64,000 nt of DNA from Luteimonas saliphila (GTDB lineage: Bacteria > Pseudomonadota > Gammaproteobacteria > Xanthomonadales > Xanthomonadaceae), in assembly GCF_016774335.1 (NCBI RefSeq), contig NZ_JAETWA010000046.1, forward strand, positions 1-64,000. The letters run 5' to 3'. Below, piece by piece: positions 41,247 through 49,225 of this stretch. The notes under the pieces were generated by a model. It searched no databases. It worked only from the letters and a program-made list of their open reading frames with translations, and was not told where the DNA came from. Position numbers and translations under genes: made by a program. The stretch's first letter is position 1; each line of letters starts with the position of its first letter.

Positions 41247-42172
41247 TGTGCGTGCTGGTGCTCGGCGCCGGCGGCACCGGCGGCTACTTCGGCGGGCGCC
41301 TGGCGCAGTCGGGTGCGGACGTGACCTTCCTGGTGCGGCCCGCGCGCGCCACCGCACTGCAGCGCGACGGCCTGCGCATCCGCAGCCCGCTGGGCGATGC
41401 CGACGTCGCCGTGCGCACGCTCACCGCCGACACGCTGGCCGATGCCGTCGCGCGCGGGCCGTTCGACCTGGTCGTGCTCGCGTGCAAGGCCTACGACCTG
41501 GCGGCCGCGATCGATGCGGTGGCGCCGGCGATGGCCGGGACGACCACGCTGCTGCCGATCCTCAACGGCCTGCTGCACTACGACGCGCTCGACGCGCGTT
41601 TCGGCCGCGAACGCGTGCTGGGCGGGCTGTGCTTCATCAGCGCCACGCTCGCCGACGATGGCGCGATCGCGCACCTCGGTCGCCCCGCCTCGATCACCTT
41701 CGGCGAACGCGACGGCGGCGGCAGCGCGCGCGTGGCCGCGTTCGCGGCGCTGTGCGCTAGAGCCGGCATCGAGCACCGCGCGAGCGACGACATCGCGCAG
41801 GAGCAGTGGAACAAGTTCAGCTTCCTCGCCGCGCTCGCCGCCGGCACCTGCCTGATGCGTGCCGGCGTCGGCGGGATCGTCGCCTGCGAGAACGGCGCGG
41901 AGTTCATGGCCGCGCTGCACGACGAATGTCTCGCGGTCGCCGCCGCCGCGGGCCGGCCGGTCGCCGCGAAAGCGCGCGAGTTCGCGCGAACCCATCTGGT
42001 CGACCCCGCGTCGGACGTGAAGGCATCGATGCTGCGCGATCTCGAGGCTGGTGGCCGGGTCGAAGCCGCACACATCGTCGGCGACATGTTCCATCGGGCG
42101 CGCGATGCGGGCCTCGACGCCCCGCGCCTGCAGGCCGCATGGGTCCACCTGCAGTGCTACGCGCGCGCCTGA
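41246..42172 (+). CDS. Ketopantoate reductase-like protein (ApbA/PanE family)
   Basis: 308 residues. N-terminal NADPH Rossmann motif GAGGTGGYFGGRLAQSG, then LVVLACKAYDL (catalytic Lys region), LLPILNGLLHYD, FISATLADDG, and C-terminal helical domain with EQWNKFSFLAALA and DVKASMLRDLEAGGRVEA, which contains the family's Lys/Asn/Glu active-site residues. PanE makes pantoate for coenzyme A synthesis, but many paralogues reduce other 2-oxo acids and the transporter context gives no hint. Confidence 0.85.
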   Translation: MCVLVLGAGGTGGYFGGRLAQSGADVTFLVRPARATALQRDGLRIRSPLGDADVAVRTLTADTLADAVARGPFDLVVLACKAYDLAAAIDAVAPAMAGTTTLLPILNGLLHYDALDARFGRERVLGGLCFISATLADDGAIAHLGRPASITFGERDGGGSARVAAFAALCARAGIEHRASDDIAQEQWNKFSFLAALAAGTCLMRAGVGGIVACENGAEFMAALHDECLAVAAAAGRPVAAKAREFARTHLVDPASDVKASMLRDLEAGGRVEAAHIVGDMFHRARDAGLDAPRLQAAWVHLQCYARA

Positions 42173-42221
42173 CCGCCGCGCGTCGCGTGCGGCGCGCGGC
42201 GCCCAGTCCCCGCGTCGCGGT

Positions 42222-43388
42222 TCAGCGCTTCAGTGTCAGGTAGGTCGCGTACCACTGCATCGGATCGTCGGTGTTGTTGTCCTGGAACAACGCCGTGCCC
42301 CGGCCGTCGCCGTTGAGGCCCAGCCCCAGCAGGTGATGGTCGCTGTTGGTGAAGGTGAACTCGAAGCCCTGCAGGGCGTCGATGCGGGCCCCGGCGGGCA
42401 GGTTCGAGCGGCTGCGATCGGTGCCGGCAAGCCCGCCCCGGCTCGCGACCTGGCTGTTGGGGATCCAGGCGTACTGCACGGTGACCCGGTAGCCGCGGTA
42501 CTGTCCCGAGTTCTGCCGGATCGCCCGGCTCGAGGCACGGGTGCCGGCGACCACGCTGCCCACTTCCAGCAGGCCCGGCAGCGGCACCAGCATGCTCGCC
42601 GCCATCGCGCCGAGGCTGGCCTCTAGGCCGCGGAAGTCCAGGCCCTGGTCGTCGGTGAGCGAGACCCGGGCGATGTTGCGCTCCGGATCCAGCCACACCG
42701 CGACATTGCGCAGGTTGGCATCGGTGCCGTCGGTGCGGCGGAACTCGAAGCCCGAGAGCACCAGGGTCGAATCCGGCGGCGCCCGCTCGGGCAGGCGGAT
42801 GTCGAACTTGCCGCCACCGTCGGCGGTCACCTGCTGCACCTGCGCGCCGGGAAGCGAGGTCAGCAGGACCCGGCCCCGGAACGGGTCGTCGCCATTCTGG
42901 TCGGCCAGGGCCAGGCGCGCGAACCGCTCCTCGCCCAGGACCCCGATCCGGCGCAGCTTGTGGTCGCCGTTGAGGAACGCCAGTTCGAAGCCCGCCAGCG
43001 CCCAGCCGCCCGGCAGCGGCCTGTCGAGCGCCGCCGGACCGTTGTCGCGCAGGCCCTGGATCTGGGCCCGGTGCAAGTCGAGATGGCCACGCGGTGCCGG
43101 CGTCTGCACCACGACCGGGGTGTGCATCGGAACCACCACGCCGCGGTCCGACTGCGCAGGCACCACCGCCCGCGTCCCGGAACGCTGCTGCGGCGCGGCC
43201 TCCGCCCCGGGGCGTCGCGCCGGCGGCTTGACCTGTACGCCGGTCCGCTCCGGCGGTGGGGTCACCTGCACCCCGGACCGTTCGGCAGGGGGCGTCACCT
43301 GGACCTGGGCGACCGCGGGCGCACCCCCGGCCAGGCACAGCAGCAGGGCGAGGGACAGGCAGGACGAATGCAGCGGCGGGACGCGCAT
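42222..43388 (-). CDS. Secreted protein with three related GFEF-type repeats
   Basis: 388 residues from ATG 43386-43388 (GGAG upstream). Signal peptide LSLALLLCLAGGAPAVAQ with cleavage near 28. Next come a Pro-rich segment with three near-copies of VQVTPPxERxG, and a region of about 300 residues in which a motif recurs three times: LAGFELAFLNGDHKLRRIGVL (about 135), LSGFEFRRTDGTDANLRNVAV (about 210) and LQGFEFTFTNSDHHLLGLGLN (about 345). The common plan is GFEF, a short turn with Asp/His, and a beta strand. No named family recognised; probably periplasmic or extracellular. Confidence 0.8.
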   Translation of the reverse strand: MRVPPLHSSCLSLALLLCLAGGAPAVAQVQVTPPAERSGVQVTPPPERTGVQVKPPARRPGAEAAPQQRSGTRAVVPAQSDRGVVVPMHTPVVVQTPAPRGHLDLHRAQIQGLRDNGPAALDRPLPGGWALAGFELAFLNGDHKLRRIGVLGEERFARLALADQNGDDPFRGRVLLTSLPGAQVQQVTADGGGKFDIRLPERAPPDSTLVLSGFEFRRTDGTDANLRNVAVWLDPERNIARVSLTDDQGLDFRGLEASLGAMAASMLVPLPGLLEVGSVVAGTRASSRAIRQNSGQYRGYRVTVQYAWIPNSQVASRGGLAGTDRSRSNLPAGARIDALQGFEFTFTNSDHHLLGLGLNGDGRGTALFQDNNTDDPMQWYATYLTLKR

Positions 43389-43532
43389 GGGAAGCTCCGG
43401 CAGAGGAAGGACACCAGCGCATCCGCAGGTAGCGGCCGGCGACTGCCACGTCCCCGCTGGCAGTCGCGTGCCGCATTGCGCGGATGGCCTTCCGAGCCAC
43501 CCCGATTCAGGGGCACACGGGAGGGACGACCG

Positions 43533-44059
43533 ATGTATCGGATCACCGCATCGTGCCTGCTGCTGGCGCTGGCCGCCTGTTCCGGGCCTTCCGCCGACAA
43601 GCGGGCCGACCGGGCCGCCGAACAGGCCGCGGCCGCTGCGGTCGGCGCCGCCAGCGACGGCAAGGTCCGGTTCGACCCGGGCGAGGGCACCCTGCTGGTG
43701 GAGGACGACGGCCTGCGCATGCAGTCCGGCGGTCCCGACGGCATGCTGCGCCCGGACTGGTGGCCCGCGGACGTCGACCTGCCGCAGGAGCACGTATCCG
43801 CCAGGTGGTGCGCAGCGGGCCGGACCAGCTGCTGGTGGTGACCGTGCCGCGTCCCGGCAGCGCGATCCACCAGGAGATCGAACAGGCCATGCAGGGCCGG
43901 GGCTGGACCACGGCCAGTGCGTCGCAGTCGGCCAACGGCGCGGGCATGGGCGTGTTCCGCAAGCCAGGGCGCGAGGTCGCCGCGATGGTGATCCCCGCGC
44001 GCAAGCCCGGCGACGCGACCACGATCACGTATCGCCTGCGTCAGGCCCGCGCCCCGTGA
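43533..44059 (+). pseudogene. Small lipoprotein gene split by an apparent frameshift
   Basis: ATG 43533 opens a lipoprotein: MYRITASCLLLALAACSG with lipobox LAAC (Cys near 16), then VRFDPGEGTLLVEDDGLRM...WWPADVDLPQEH. Near 43796-43800 the frame runs into a stop at 43841, while the next frame continues sensibly as RQVVRSGPDQLLVVTVPRPG...AAMVIPARKPGDATTITYRLRQ to 44059. One missing base explains both halves; joined, they give about 175 residues. Either a real mutation or a sequencing error. The product may have been an outer-membrane lipoprotein tied to the sigma/kinase locus. Confidence 0.65.
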
Positions 44060-44130
44060 ACGGATGAGCGGCCGGTCGCCGCGCCGCGGCGGGAATTTGG
44101 CTACCCTGTGGTCCGGGCCTGCGCCCGGGC

Positions 44131-44682
44131 ATGGGGCCGCGCATGGGGAACGAGATCACGCAGTTGCTGGAGCGGGCGAGCGCCGGCGAACCGGCGCAGC
44201 TGTCCGAAGTCTTCGAGCGGCTCTACCCGGAGTTGCGACAGATCGCCGCCGCCCGCCTGCGCCCCGGCGAACGCACGCTGACGCCGACCATGCTGGTGCA
44301 CGAGCTGTACCTGCGCGCGACGAGTGGCGAACCGCTCAGCGCCAGCAGCCGGCGCCACTTCTTCACCACCGCGGCCAAGGCGATGCGCTGGATCCTGGTC
44401 GATCACGCGCGTCGCCGCGCGGCCGGCAAGCGCGGCGGCGACCTGCTGGAAGTCACGCTGACCGACTCCCTGGCCGGCACGCCGGCTCCCGACGTGCTCG
44501 GCGTGCACGAGGCGCTGGAGTCGCTCGGCGAGATCGCCCCGCAGCAGCGCGACATCGTCGAACTGCATTACTTCGGTGGCCTGGAATTCGCCGAAATCGC
44601 CGCCGTGCTCGAGGTGTCCGAGCGCACGGTCTACCGCCAGTGGCAGCGGGCGCGTGCTTTCCTCCACGCCCAGTTGGCCTAG
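44131..44682 (+). CDS. ECF-like RNA polymerase sigma factor
   Basis: 183 residues with sigma-2 (EVFERLYPELRQIAAARLRPGE...LTPTMLVHELYLRA) and sigma-4 (LEFAEIAAVLEVSERTVYRQWQRARAFL) regions. The HFFTTAAKAMRWILVDHARRRAAGKRGGD stretch marks the TIGR02999-type sigma factors, which have no classic anti-sigma partner and are often encoded beside Ser/Thr kinases. Related pairs are known to be controlled by phosphorylation (EcfP/PknT in Vibrio, EcfK/PknS in Xanthomonas). Here a kinase gene lies at 46350. A second ATG at 44143 is possible. Confidence 0.9.
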   Translation: MGPRMGNEITQLLERASAGEPAQLSEVFERLYPELRQIAAARLRPGERTLTPTMLVHELYLRATSGEPLSASSRRHFFTTAAKAMRWILVDHARRRAAGKRGGDLLEVTLTDSLAGTPAPDVLGVHEALESLGEIAPQQRDIVELHYFGGLEFAEIAAVLEVSERTVYRQWQRARAFLHAQLA

Positions 44683-44938
44683 GGCCATCCGCCGACCGGG
44701 TAAATCGTGGCGGGCCGCGGCGCCATCTCCACTCCTGCCGGAGTGGCCCTGTCGAAGGACGCGGGCCGCCGCGGGACAGGGCGACTTTCCAGCCCCCGGA
44801 CGCGAAGGGGCGACGGCGACCGGTCCGGAGGCGGGTGGGTGACGCGCAGACCGGCCGGTGGCAGTCGCGGGTCGCGAATTGCGGATGCTGGCGGGAAACC
44901 GGTCACGTGCGCCGGTCGCGACAAACCGGGAGAAAGCG

Positions 44939-45457
44939 ATGGGACGTGAAGCGGTGGTGCTCGGAATGCTGGTGGCGGTGGCGGCCGGCCTGTCGTCTCC
45001 GCAGGCGCTTGCACGCGATACCTGCCTGGTCGGCAGCTGGAGTCCCGTGGGCAACGGCGCCGCCGAGTGGATCCAGCGGCAGGCGCCGGGCATGAAGATG
45101 GCGGTTACCCAGCAGGCGGCCCTCCTGCGCCTGGAGGCGGATGGACGCTACAGCCTGCGCTCGCAGGTGCAGGCCGAAGCGGGCGCCCAGGGCAAGAGCG
45201 CCCGGAGCCATGGCACCTTCTCGGCCCGTGGGACCTGGACCAGCGCCGACGGCAAACTGAGCCTTGTGCCCAGCGCATCGGCCACCGACGGCAAGGTCGA
45301 GATCGGCGCGAACGGCCGCTCCGCCGCGATGGCCCTCCCCGAGTCCACGGCACAGACGACCACGCATGAATACCGGTGCGCGGGGGCCGAGCTGGAAACC
45401 CGGATGCGGGTGCCCGGGCACGGCGATCCGATCGTGCAGCGCTATCGCAGGCAGTAG
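44939..45457 (+). CDS. Exported protein of unknown function
   Basis: 172 residues, ATG 44939 with GGGAGAA six bases upstream. Signal peptide VVLGMLVAVAAGLSSPQALA with cleavage near 25. The mature part starts DTCLVGSWSPVG and has beta-rich character (LRLEADGRYSLRSQ...GTFSARGTWTSADGKLSLVP...HEYRCAGAELETRM), like a small lipocalin-type or beta-barrel domain; two Cys might pair. It lies between the sigma factor and kinase genes and 13 bases before the next gene. Confidence 0.8.
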   Translation: MGREAVVLGMLVAVAAGLSSPQALARDTCLVGSWSPVGNGAAEWIQRQAPGMKMAVTQQAALLRLEADGRYSLRSQVQAEAGAQGKSARSHGTFSARGTWTSADGKLSLVPSASATDGKVEIGANGRSAAMALPESTAQTTTHEYRCAGAELETRMRVPGHGDPIVQRYRRQ

Positions 45458-45470
45458 GGGAGTCATTCGC

Positions 45471-46283
45471 ATGCTGGCCACGACCAAGACGATCCACCCA
45501 GCGCCGGTCCGCTCCGCGCTGCGGACCTGGCTGTTGTTCGCCGGGATGGCGGGTTCGACGCTGGCGGTGGCGCAGGCGGCCCCGTCGTTCGACTGCAGCA
45601 AGGCGCGAACGCCGACCGAGCTCTCGATCTGCGCGTCGCCGCAGCTGGCCCTGCTCGACGGCATCCTCGGGCGCTACTACGCGCAGGCCCGGGGGTCATT
45701 GCCGCGTGGGCAGCGCGCCTGCCTGGTCGCCGACCAGCGCGCATGGCTGGTCTCGCAGCGCGACGTCTGCGACACCGAGGCCTGCCTGGAGCGCGCCTAC
45801 CTCCGACGCGTGCGGGCGCTGGAGGGCCTGTTGACGGGCATGGCGCTCGACCGGCGCCTGGAGCGGTTCCCCGCCGAGGGCGAACCGCCGCTGCTGACGA
45901 TCGTTCCGGCCGGTGACGCGAGCGGAGTGCCCGAAGACCAGTTCACCGAGGTGATCCTGGACGGGACCCCGCTCGAAGACGAGGGTGGCTATCTGCTGGT
46001 CGACGGCGATTTCGACCTGGACGCCTGGCACGATTACCTCGACCTGCAGGGCGACCTGGAGGGGCTTCGCGCACGCTTCGGCGACGGGCCGATCGTCATT
46101 CCCGGGATCGTCGGCGGATTCGGCGGCGGGACGCTCGATGCGCGGGCACGCGCGGCCATCGATGGCGTGGCGGCACGCGGCGGCCGTCTTCGGGTCACCG
46201 GTCGTGCCGACTACGTCGATGCCGCGCCACACGTGATCGACAGCGGCGAGTGCGCGTTCGTCTACCTGCTCGGCCCACCCTGA
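45471..46283 (+). CDS. Exported protein with LprI/DUF1311-like domain
   Basis: 270 residues, ATG 45471 with GGGGAG nine bases upstream. Signal peptide near 15-38 (TWLLFAGMAGSTLAVAQA). The domain from about 40 to 115 (FDCSKARTPTELSICASPQLALLDGILGRYYAQARG...CLVADQRAWLVSQRDVC...CLERAYLRRVRALE) has the four-Cys helical pattern of LprI-type proteins, some of which inhibit lysozyme. The C-terminal half (about 130-270) is a separate domain with several Asp/Gly-rich turns, unknown. Likely co-transcribed with the preceding exported protein. Confidence 0.8.
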   Translation: MLATTKTIHPAPVRSALRTWLLFAGMAGSTLAVAQAAPSFDCSKARTPTELSICASPQLALLDGILGRYYAQARGSLPRGQRACLVADQRAWLVSQRDVCDTEACLERAYLRRVRALEGLLTGMALDRRLERFPAEGEPPLLTIVPAGDASGVPEDQFTEVILDGTPLEDEGGYLLVDGDFDLDAWHDYLDLQGDLEGLRARFGDGPIVIPGIVGGFGGGTLDARARAAIDGVAARGGRLRVTGRADYVDAAPHVIDSGECAFVYLLGPP

Positions 46284-46349
46284 GGGGTTTCGCGCGCGGG
46301 CGGCAACGGGTGATGATCGACGCGGGCGCCACAAGGGGGCAATCGGGAC

Positions 46350-49001
46350 ATGGACGCGCGCGACAAGGCGGCCTGGCGTGAAGCGGACCGGATCCTCGAC
46401 CAGCTGCTCGACCTGGCCCCGGAGCATCGCGCGGCAGCGCTGGAAGCCACCGCGCCGGACCCCGCATTGCGCGCGATGGTCGAGCGCCTGTTGGCGGCGC
46501 ATGGCAACGCCACGGGTCCGCTCGAATGCGCGCCGAACCTCGACTCCCTCGATCCGCGCGAAGGCGGCAGCCTCGCCGGCAAGCGCCTGGGTCGCTGGCG
46601 CCTGGTGGAGGAGATCGGCCGGGGCGGCATGGCTGCGGTGTATCGCGCGACGTCGGAAGAGGTGCCGGTCGGTCAGCTGGCCGCGGTGAAGGTGCTGACT
46701 TTGGGGGCGCTGGCCGCCGGCGGTCACGACCGGTTCCTGCGCGAACAGCAGTTGCTCGCGCGCCTGCGTCATCCCGGCATCGTGCCGCTCTACGAAGGCG
46801 GCGTGGCGGAGGACGGCACCCCCTGGCTGGCCATGGCCCTGGTCGACGGCGAGCGTATCGACGCGTGGTGCAACGACCGCGGCGCGGACCTGGAGACGCG
46901 CGTCGGCCTGCTGCTGCAGATCGCCGGCGCATTGGCCTATGCCCACCGCAACCTGGTGATCCACCGCGACATCAAGCCGTCCAACGTGCTGGTCGACGAG
47001 GATGGCCACGTGCGCCTGCTGGATTTCGGCATCGCGCGGCTGGCCGACGAGCTGGAACCCGAACGCACCGCCACCGCGCTGCGCGCGCTGACCCCGCAAT
47101 ACGCCGCGCCGGAACAGTTCGCCGGCGATGCGCCCGGCACCGCCATGGACGTGTATGGCCTGGGCGCGCTCGCCTACTGCCTGCTGGCCGGGCAGCCGCC
47201 GCATGGCGAAGGCGGGCGCGGCACGGAACGTCCGCCGCCGCCATCGCGTGCCCGGCGGATGGAGGATCGGCGCGAGGGTGCGGCGCGGGCTTGGGCGCGG
47301 CGCCTGAAGGGCGACCTCGACACCATCGCGATGAAGGCCCTGGCCGAGCGACCCGAGGATCGCTACGCCAGCATCGAGGCCATGGCCGACGACCTGCAGC
47401 GCTGGCGGGAGCGGCGACCGATCCGTGCACGCGCACCGAGCCTGGGCTACCGGCTGGGCCGGCTGATCGCGCGGCGGCGCGCCGCCACCGCCGCCTTGCT
47501 GGCGGTCGTGGTCCTGGGGGCGGTCGCCGCCGGGCAGATCGCCGTGCAGCAGCATCGCGCCCAGGAGCAGGCCGCGCGCGCGTCGATCGTGCGCGACTTC
47601 CTGGCCGACGTGCTGGCCTCGAGCGATCCGTCCGAGGGCGAGATCCCGGACGCGCTGGACATCCTCGAGACCGGCGCCCGGCGCGCGCGCGAGGAACTGC
47701 GCACGACCAGCCCCCTGGCCGCTGCCGACGTGCTGTCCATCACCGGCAGCGCACGCAACGCGCTCAACGACCTCGACGGCGCCGAGGCGGACCTGCTGCA
47801 CGCGCTGGAGATCCTGGAAGGCCTGCCGCAGCCGTCGCCGCCGGAACTGTCGCGCGTGCACTGGAGCCTGGGCGTGCTCTACAAGATGCGCGGGACCCGT
47901 CGCTCGCTCGACCACCATCTGGCCGCGGTGGAGTGGGTGCGCAAGTGGGACGCGCCCGCGACCGAGCGGGTCAAGGCCGAGGTCTCGCTGGCCAGCGCAT
48001 GGTCGCGGTACGGACAGATGGCCGATGCCGAGCAACGCCTGCGCGAGGTGCTGGCCGGAATTCCCGAAGCCGGCATCGAAGGCACCCAGGAGCACATGGA
48101 TGCACTCAATGCGCTGACCTCCATCCTCGCCCGCAGGAACGGCCCGCTGGAGGAGCGGATTGCCCTGCACGAGCAGAGGACGGAAGTCGGGCGCCTGCTG
48201 TACGGGGCCGACAACGGCTGGTATGCCTACACGCTCGCGGACGCGGTTCCTACCCTGCGCCGCGATCCCGCGCATCTGCCGCGGGCCGAGGAGATGGCGC
48301 GCGAGGCGGTGGCGATCACCGAGCGGATCTACGAAGAGCCGCACATGTTCGCCGCGGTGGCGACCTGCAACCTCGCCGCATTGCTCGCCCAGAGCGCGCG
48401 GATGCAGGAAGCGGCCGGCTACTACTCGCGCGCGATCGGGATCGACGAAGCCCTGCAGCGCAACGACCTGCACGCCCGCTCGTGCCGGTTCGGCCGCGCC
48501 TACGTCCTTGCCTCGCTCGGCCAGGCGGATGCCGCGCGCGACGACCTCGCCCGCGATCGCACGATGCTGTCGGTCATGGAACTGGAGCGCTCCGGCGAAT
48601 GGATGAACAATTGCGCCATGGAGGCGCTGTTGCAGGTCGCCGCGGGCACGAGCGCCGCGGCCGCCGCGACGCTCGACGACTGCCGCACGCAGCACGCGCC
48701 GGCCGATGGCGGCCCGATACCGCTGTTCGAGCTCGCGAACGCCGAGCTCCACATCGCGCAGGACCGTCCGGACCTGGCCGCGCCGATCCTGCGCGCGCTG
48801 CGCGAAGTCCTGCCGCCCGGCGAGCCGACCCGGCGCTGGCTGCGCCCGTGGCTGCTGTCGGTCCACGTCGCCCGGGAAACCGGTGATGCCCCGCTCGAGG
48901 CGCAGCTGCGCGCGCAGCTACGGCCGCACATGGCCGATGAGGCGGCGGGCCCCTGCCTCGACGCCGGCGATGTGCCGAGGGCGTGTCCAGCCTTTCCCTG
49001 A
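46350..49001 (+). CDS. Membrane Ser/Thr protein kinase with C-terminal TPR-like repeats
   Basis: 883 residues. A helical lead (about 1-75) precedes a Hanks-type kinase domain (about 82-350): glycine loop IGRGGMAAVY near 88, ATP-binding Lys in AAVKVL near 114, catalytic HRDIKPSN near 204, DFG near 225 and APEQF. One TM helix lies at about 375-395 (AATAALLAVVVLGAVAAGQIAV). The remaining ~480 residues form TPR-like helices that would be periplasmic and may sense a signal. With the TIGR02999-type sigma factor at 44131 it probably forms a kinase-sigma signalling pair. Confidence 0.9.
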   Translation: MDARDKAAWREADRILDQLLDLAPEHRAAALEATAPDPALRAMVERLLAAHGNATGPLECAPNLDSLDPREGGSLAGKRLGRWRLVEEIGRGGMAAVYRATSEEVPVGQLAAVKVLTLGALAAGGHDRFLREQQLLARLRHPGIVPLYEGGVAEDGTPWLAMALVDGERIDAWCNDRGADLETRVGLLLQIAGALAYAHRNLVIHRDIKPSNVLVDEDGHVRLLDFGIARLADELEPERTATALRALTPQYAAPEQFAGDAPGTAMDVYGLGALAYCLLAGQPPHGEGGRGTERPPPPSRARRMEDRREGAARAWARRLKGDLDTIAMKALAERPEDRYASIEAMADDLQRWRERRPIRARAPSLGYRLGRLIARRRAATAALLAVVVLGAVAAGQIAVQQHRAQEQAARASIVRDFLADVLASSDPSEGEIPDALDILETGARRAREELRTTSPLAAADVLSITGSARNALNDLDGAEADLLHALEILEGLPQPSPPELSRVHWSLGVLYKMRGTRRSLDHHLAAVEWVRKWDAPATERVKAEVSLASAWSRYGQMADAEQRLREVLAGIPEAGIEGTQEHMDALNALTSILARRNGPLEERIALHEQRTEVGRLLYGADNGWYAYTLADAVPTLRRDPAHLPRAEEMAREAVAITERIYEEPHMFAAVATCNLAALLAQSARMQEAAGYYSRAIGIDEALQRNDLHARSCRFGRAYVLASLGQADAARDDLARDRTMLSVMELERSGEWMNNCAMEALLQVAAGTSAAAAATLDDCRTQHAPADGGPIPLFELANAELHIAQDRPDLAAPILRALREVLPPGEPTRRWLRPWLLSVHVARETGDAPLEAQLRAQLRPHMADEAAGPCLDAGDVPRACPAFP

Positions 49002-49225
49002 GCGTCCGGCGGCTCCGCGGCCGTTTGCCGCGGACAGGAATCGCGGGGCCGGCACGCGCCACGGCCCCGACCCGTCGACCGGAGCCGGTAACGGGCAGGC
49101 ACGCGATGGCAGTTCGCCTCCCCCGTTGACGGATGCCTGCCCAGGTGCCGATCGCACCGCGGCCGCGTCGCGGCCACCACGGGCCAGGCCGGCCGCTTCC
49201 GGCCCATGCATACGGGAACATGCAC

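Noticed and set aside
43484-44059. A 191-residue plus-strand protein
   Set aside because: Its first half is an out-of-frame reading of the lipoprotein start; it is better explained as the second half of a frameshifted gene.
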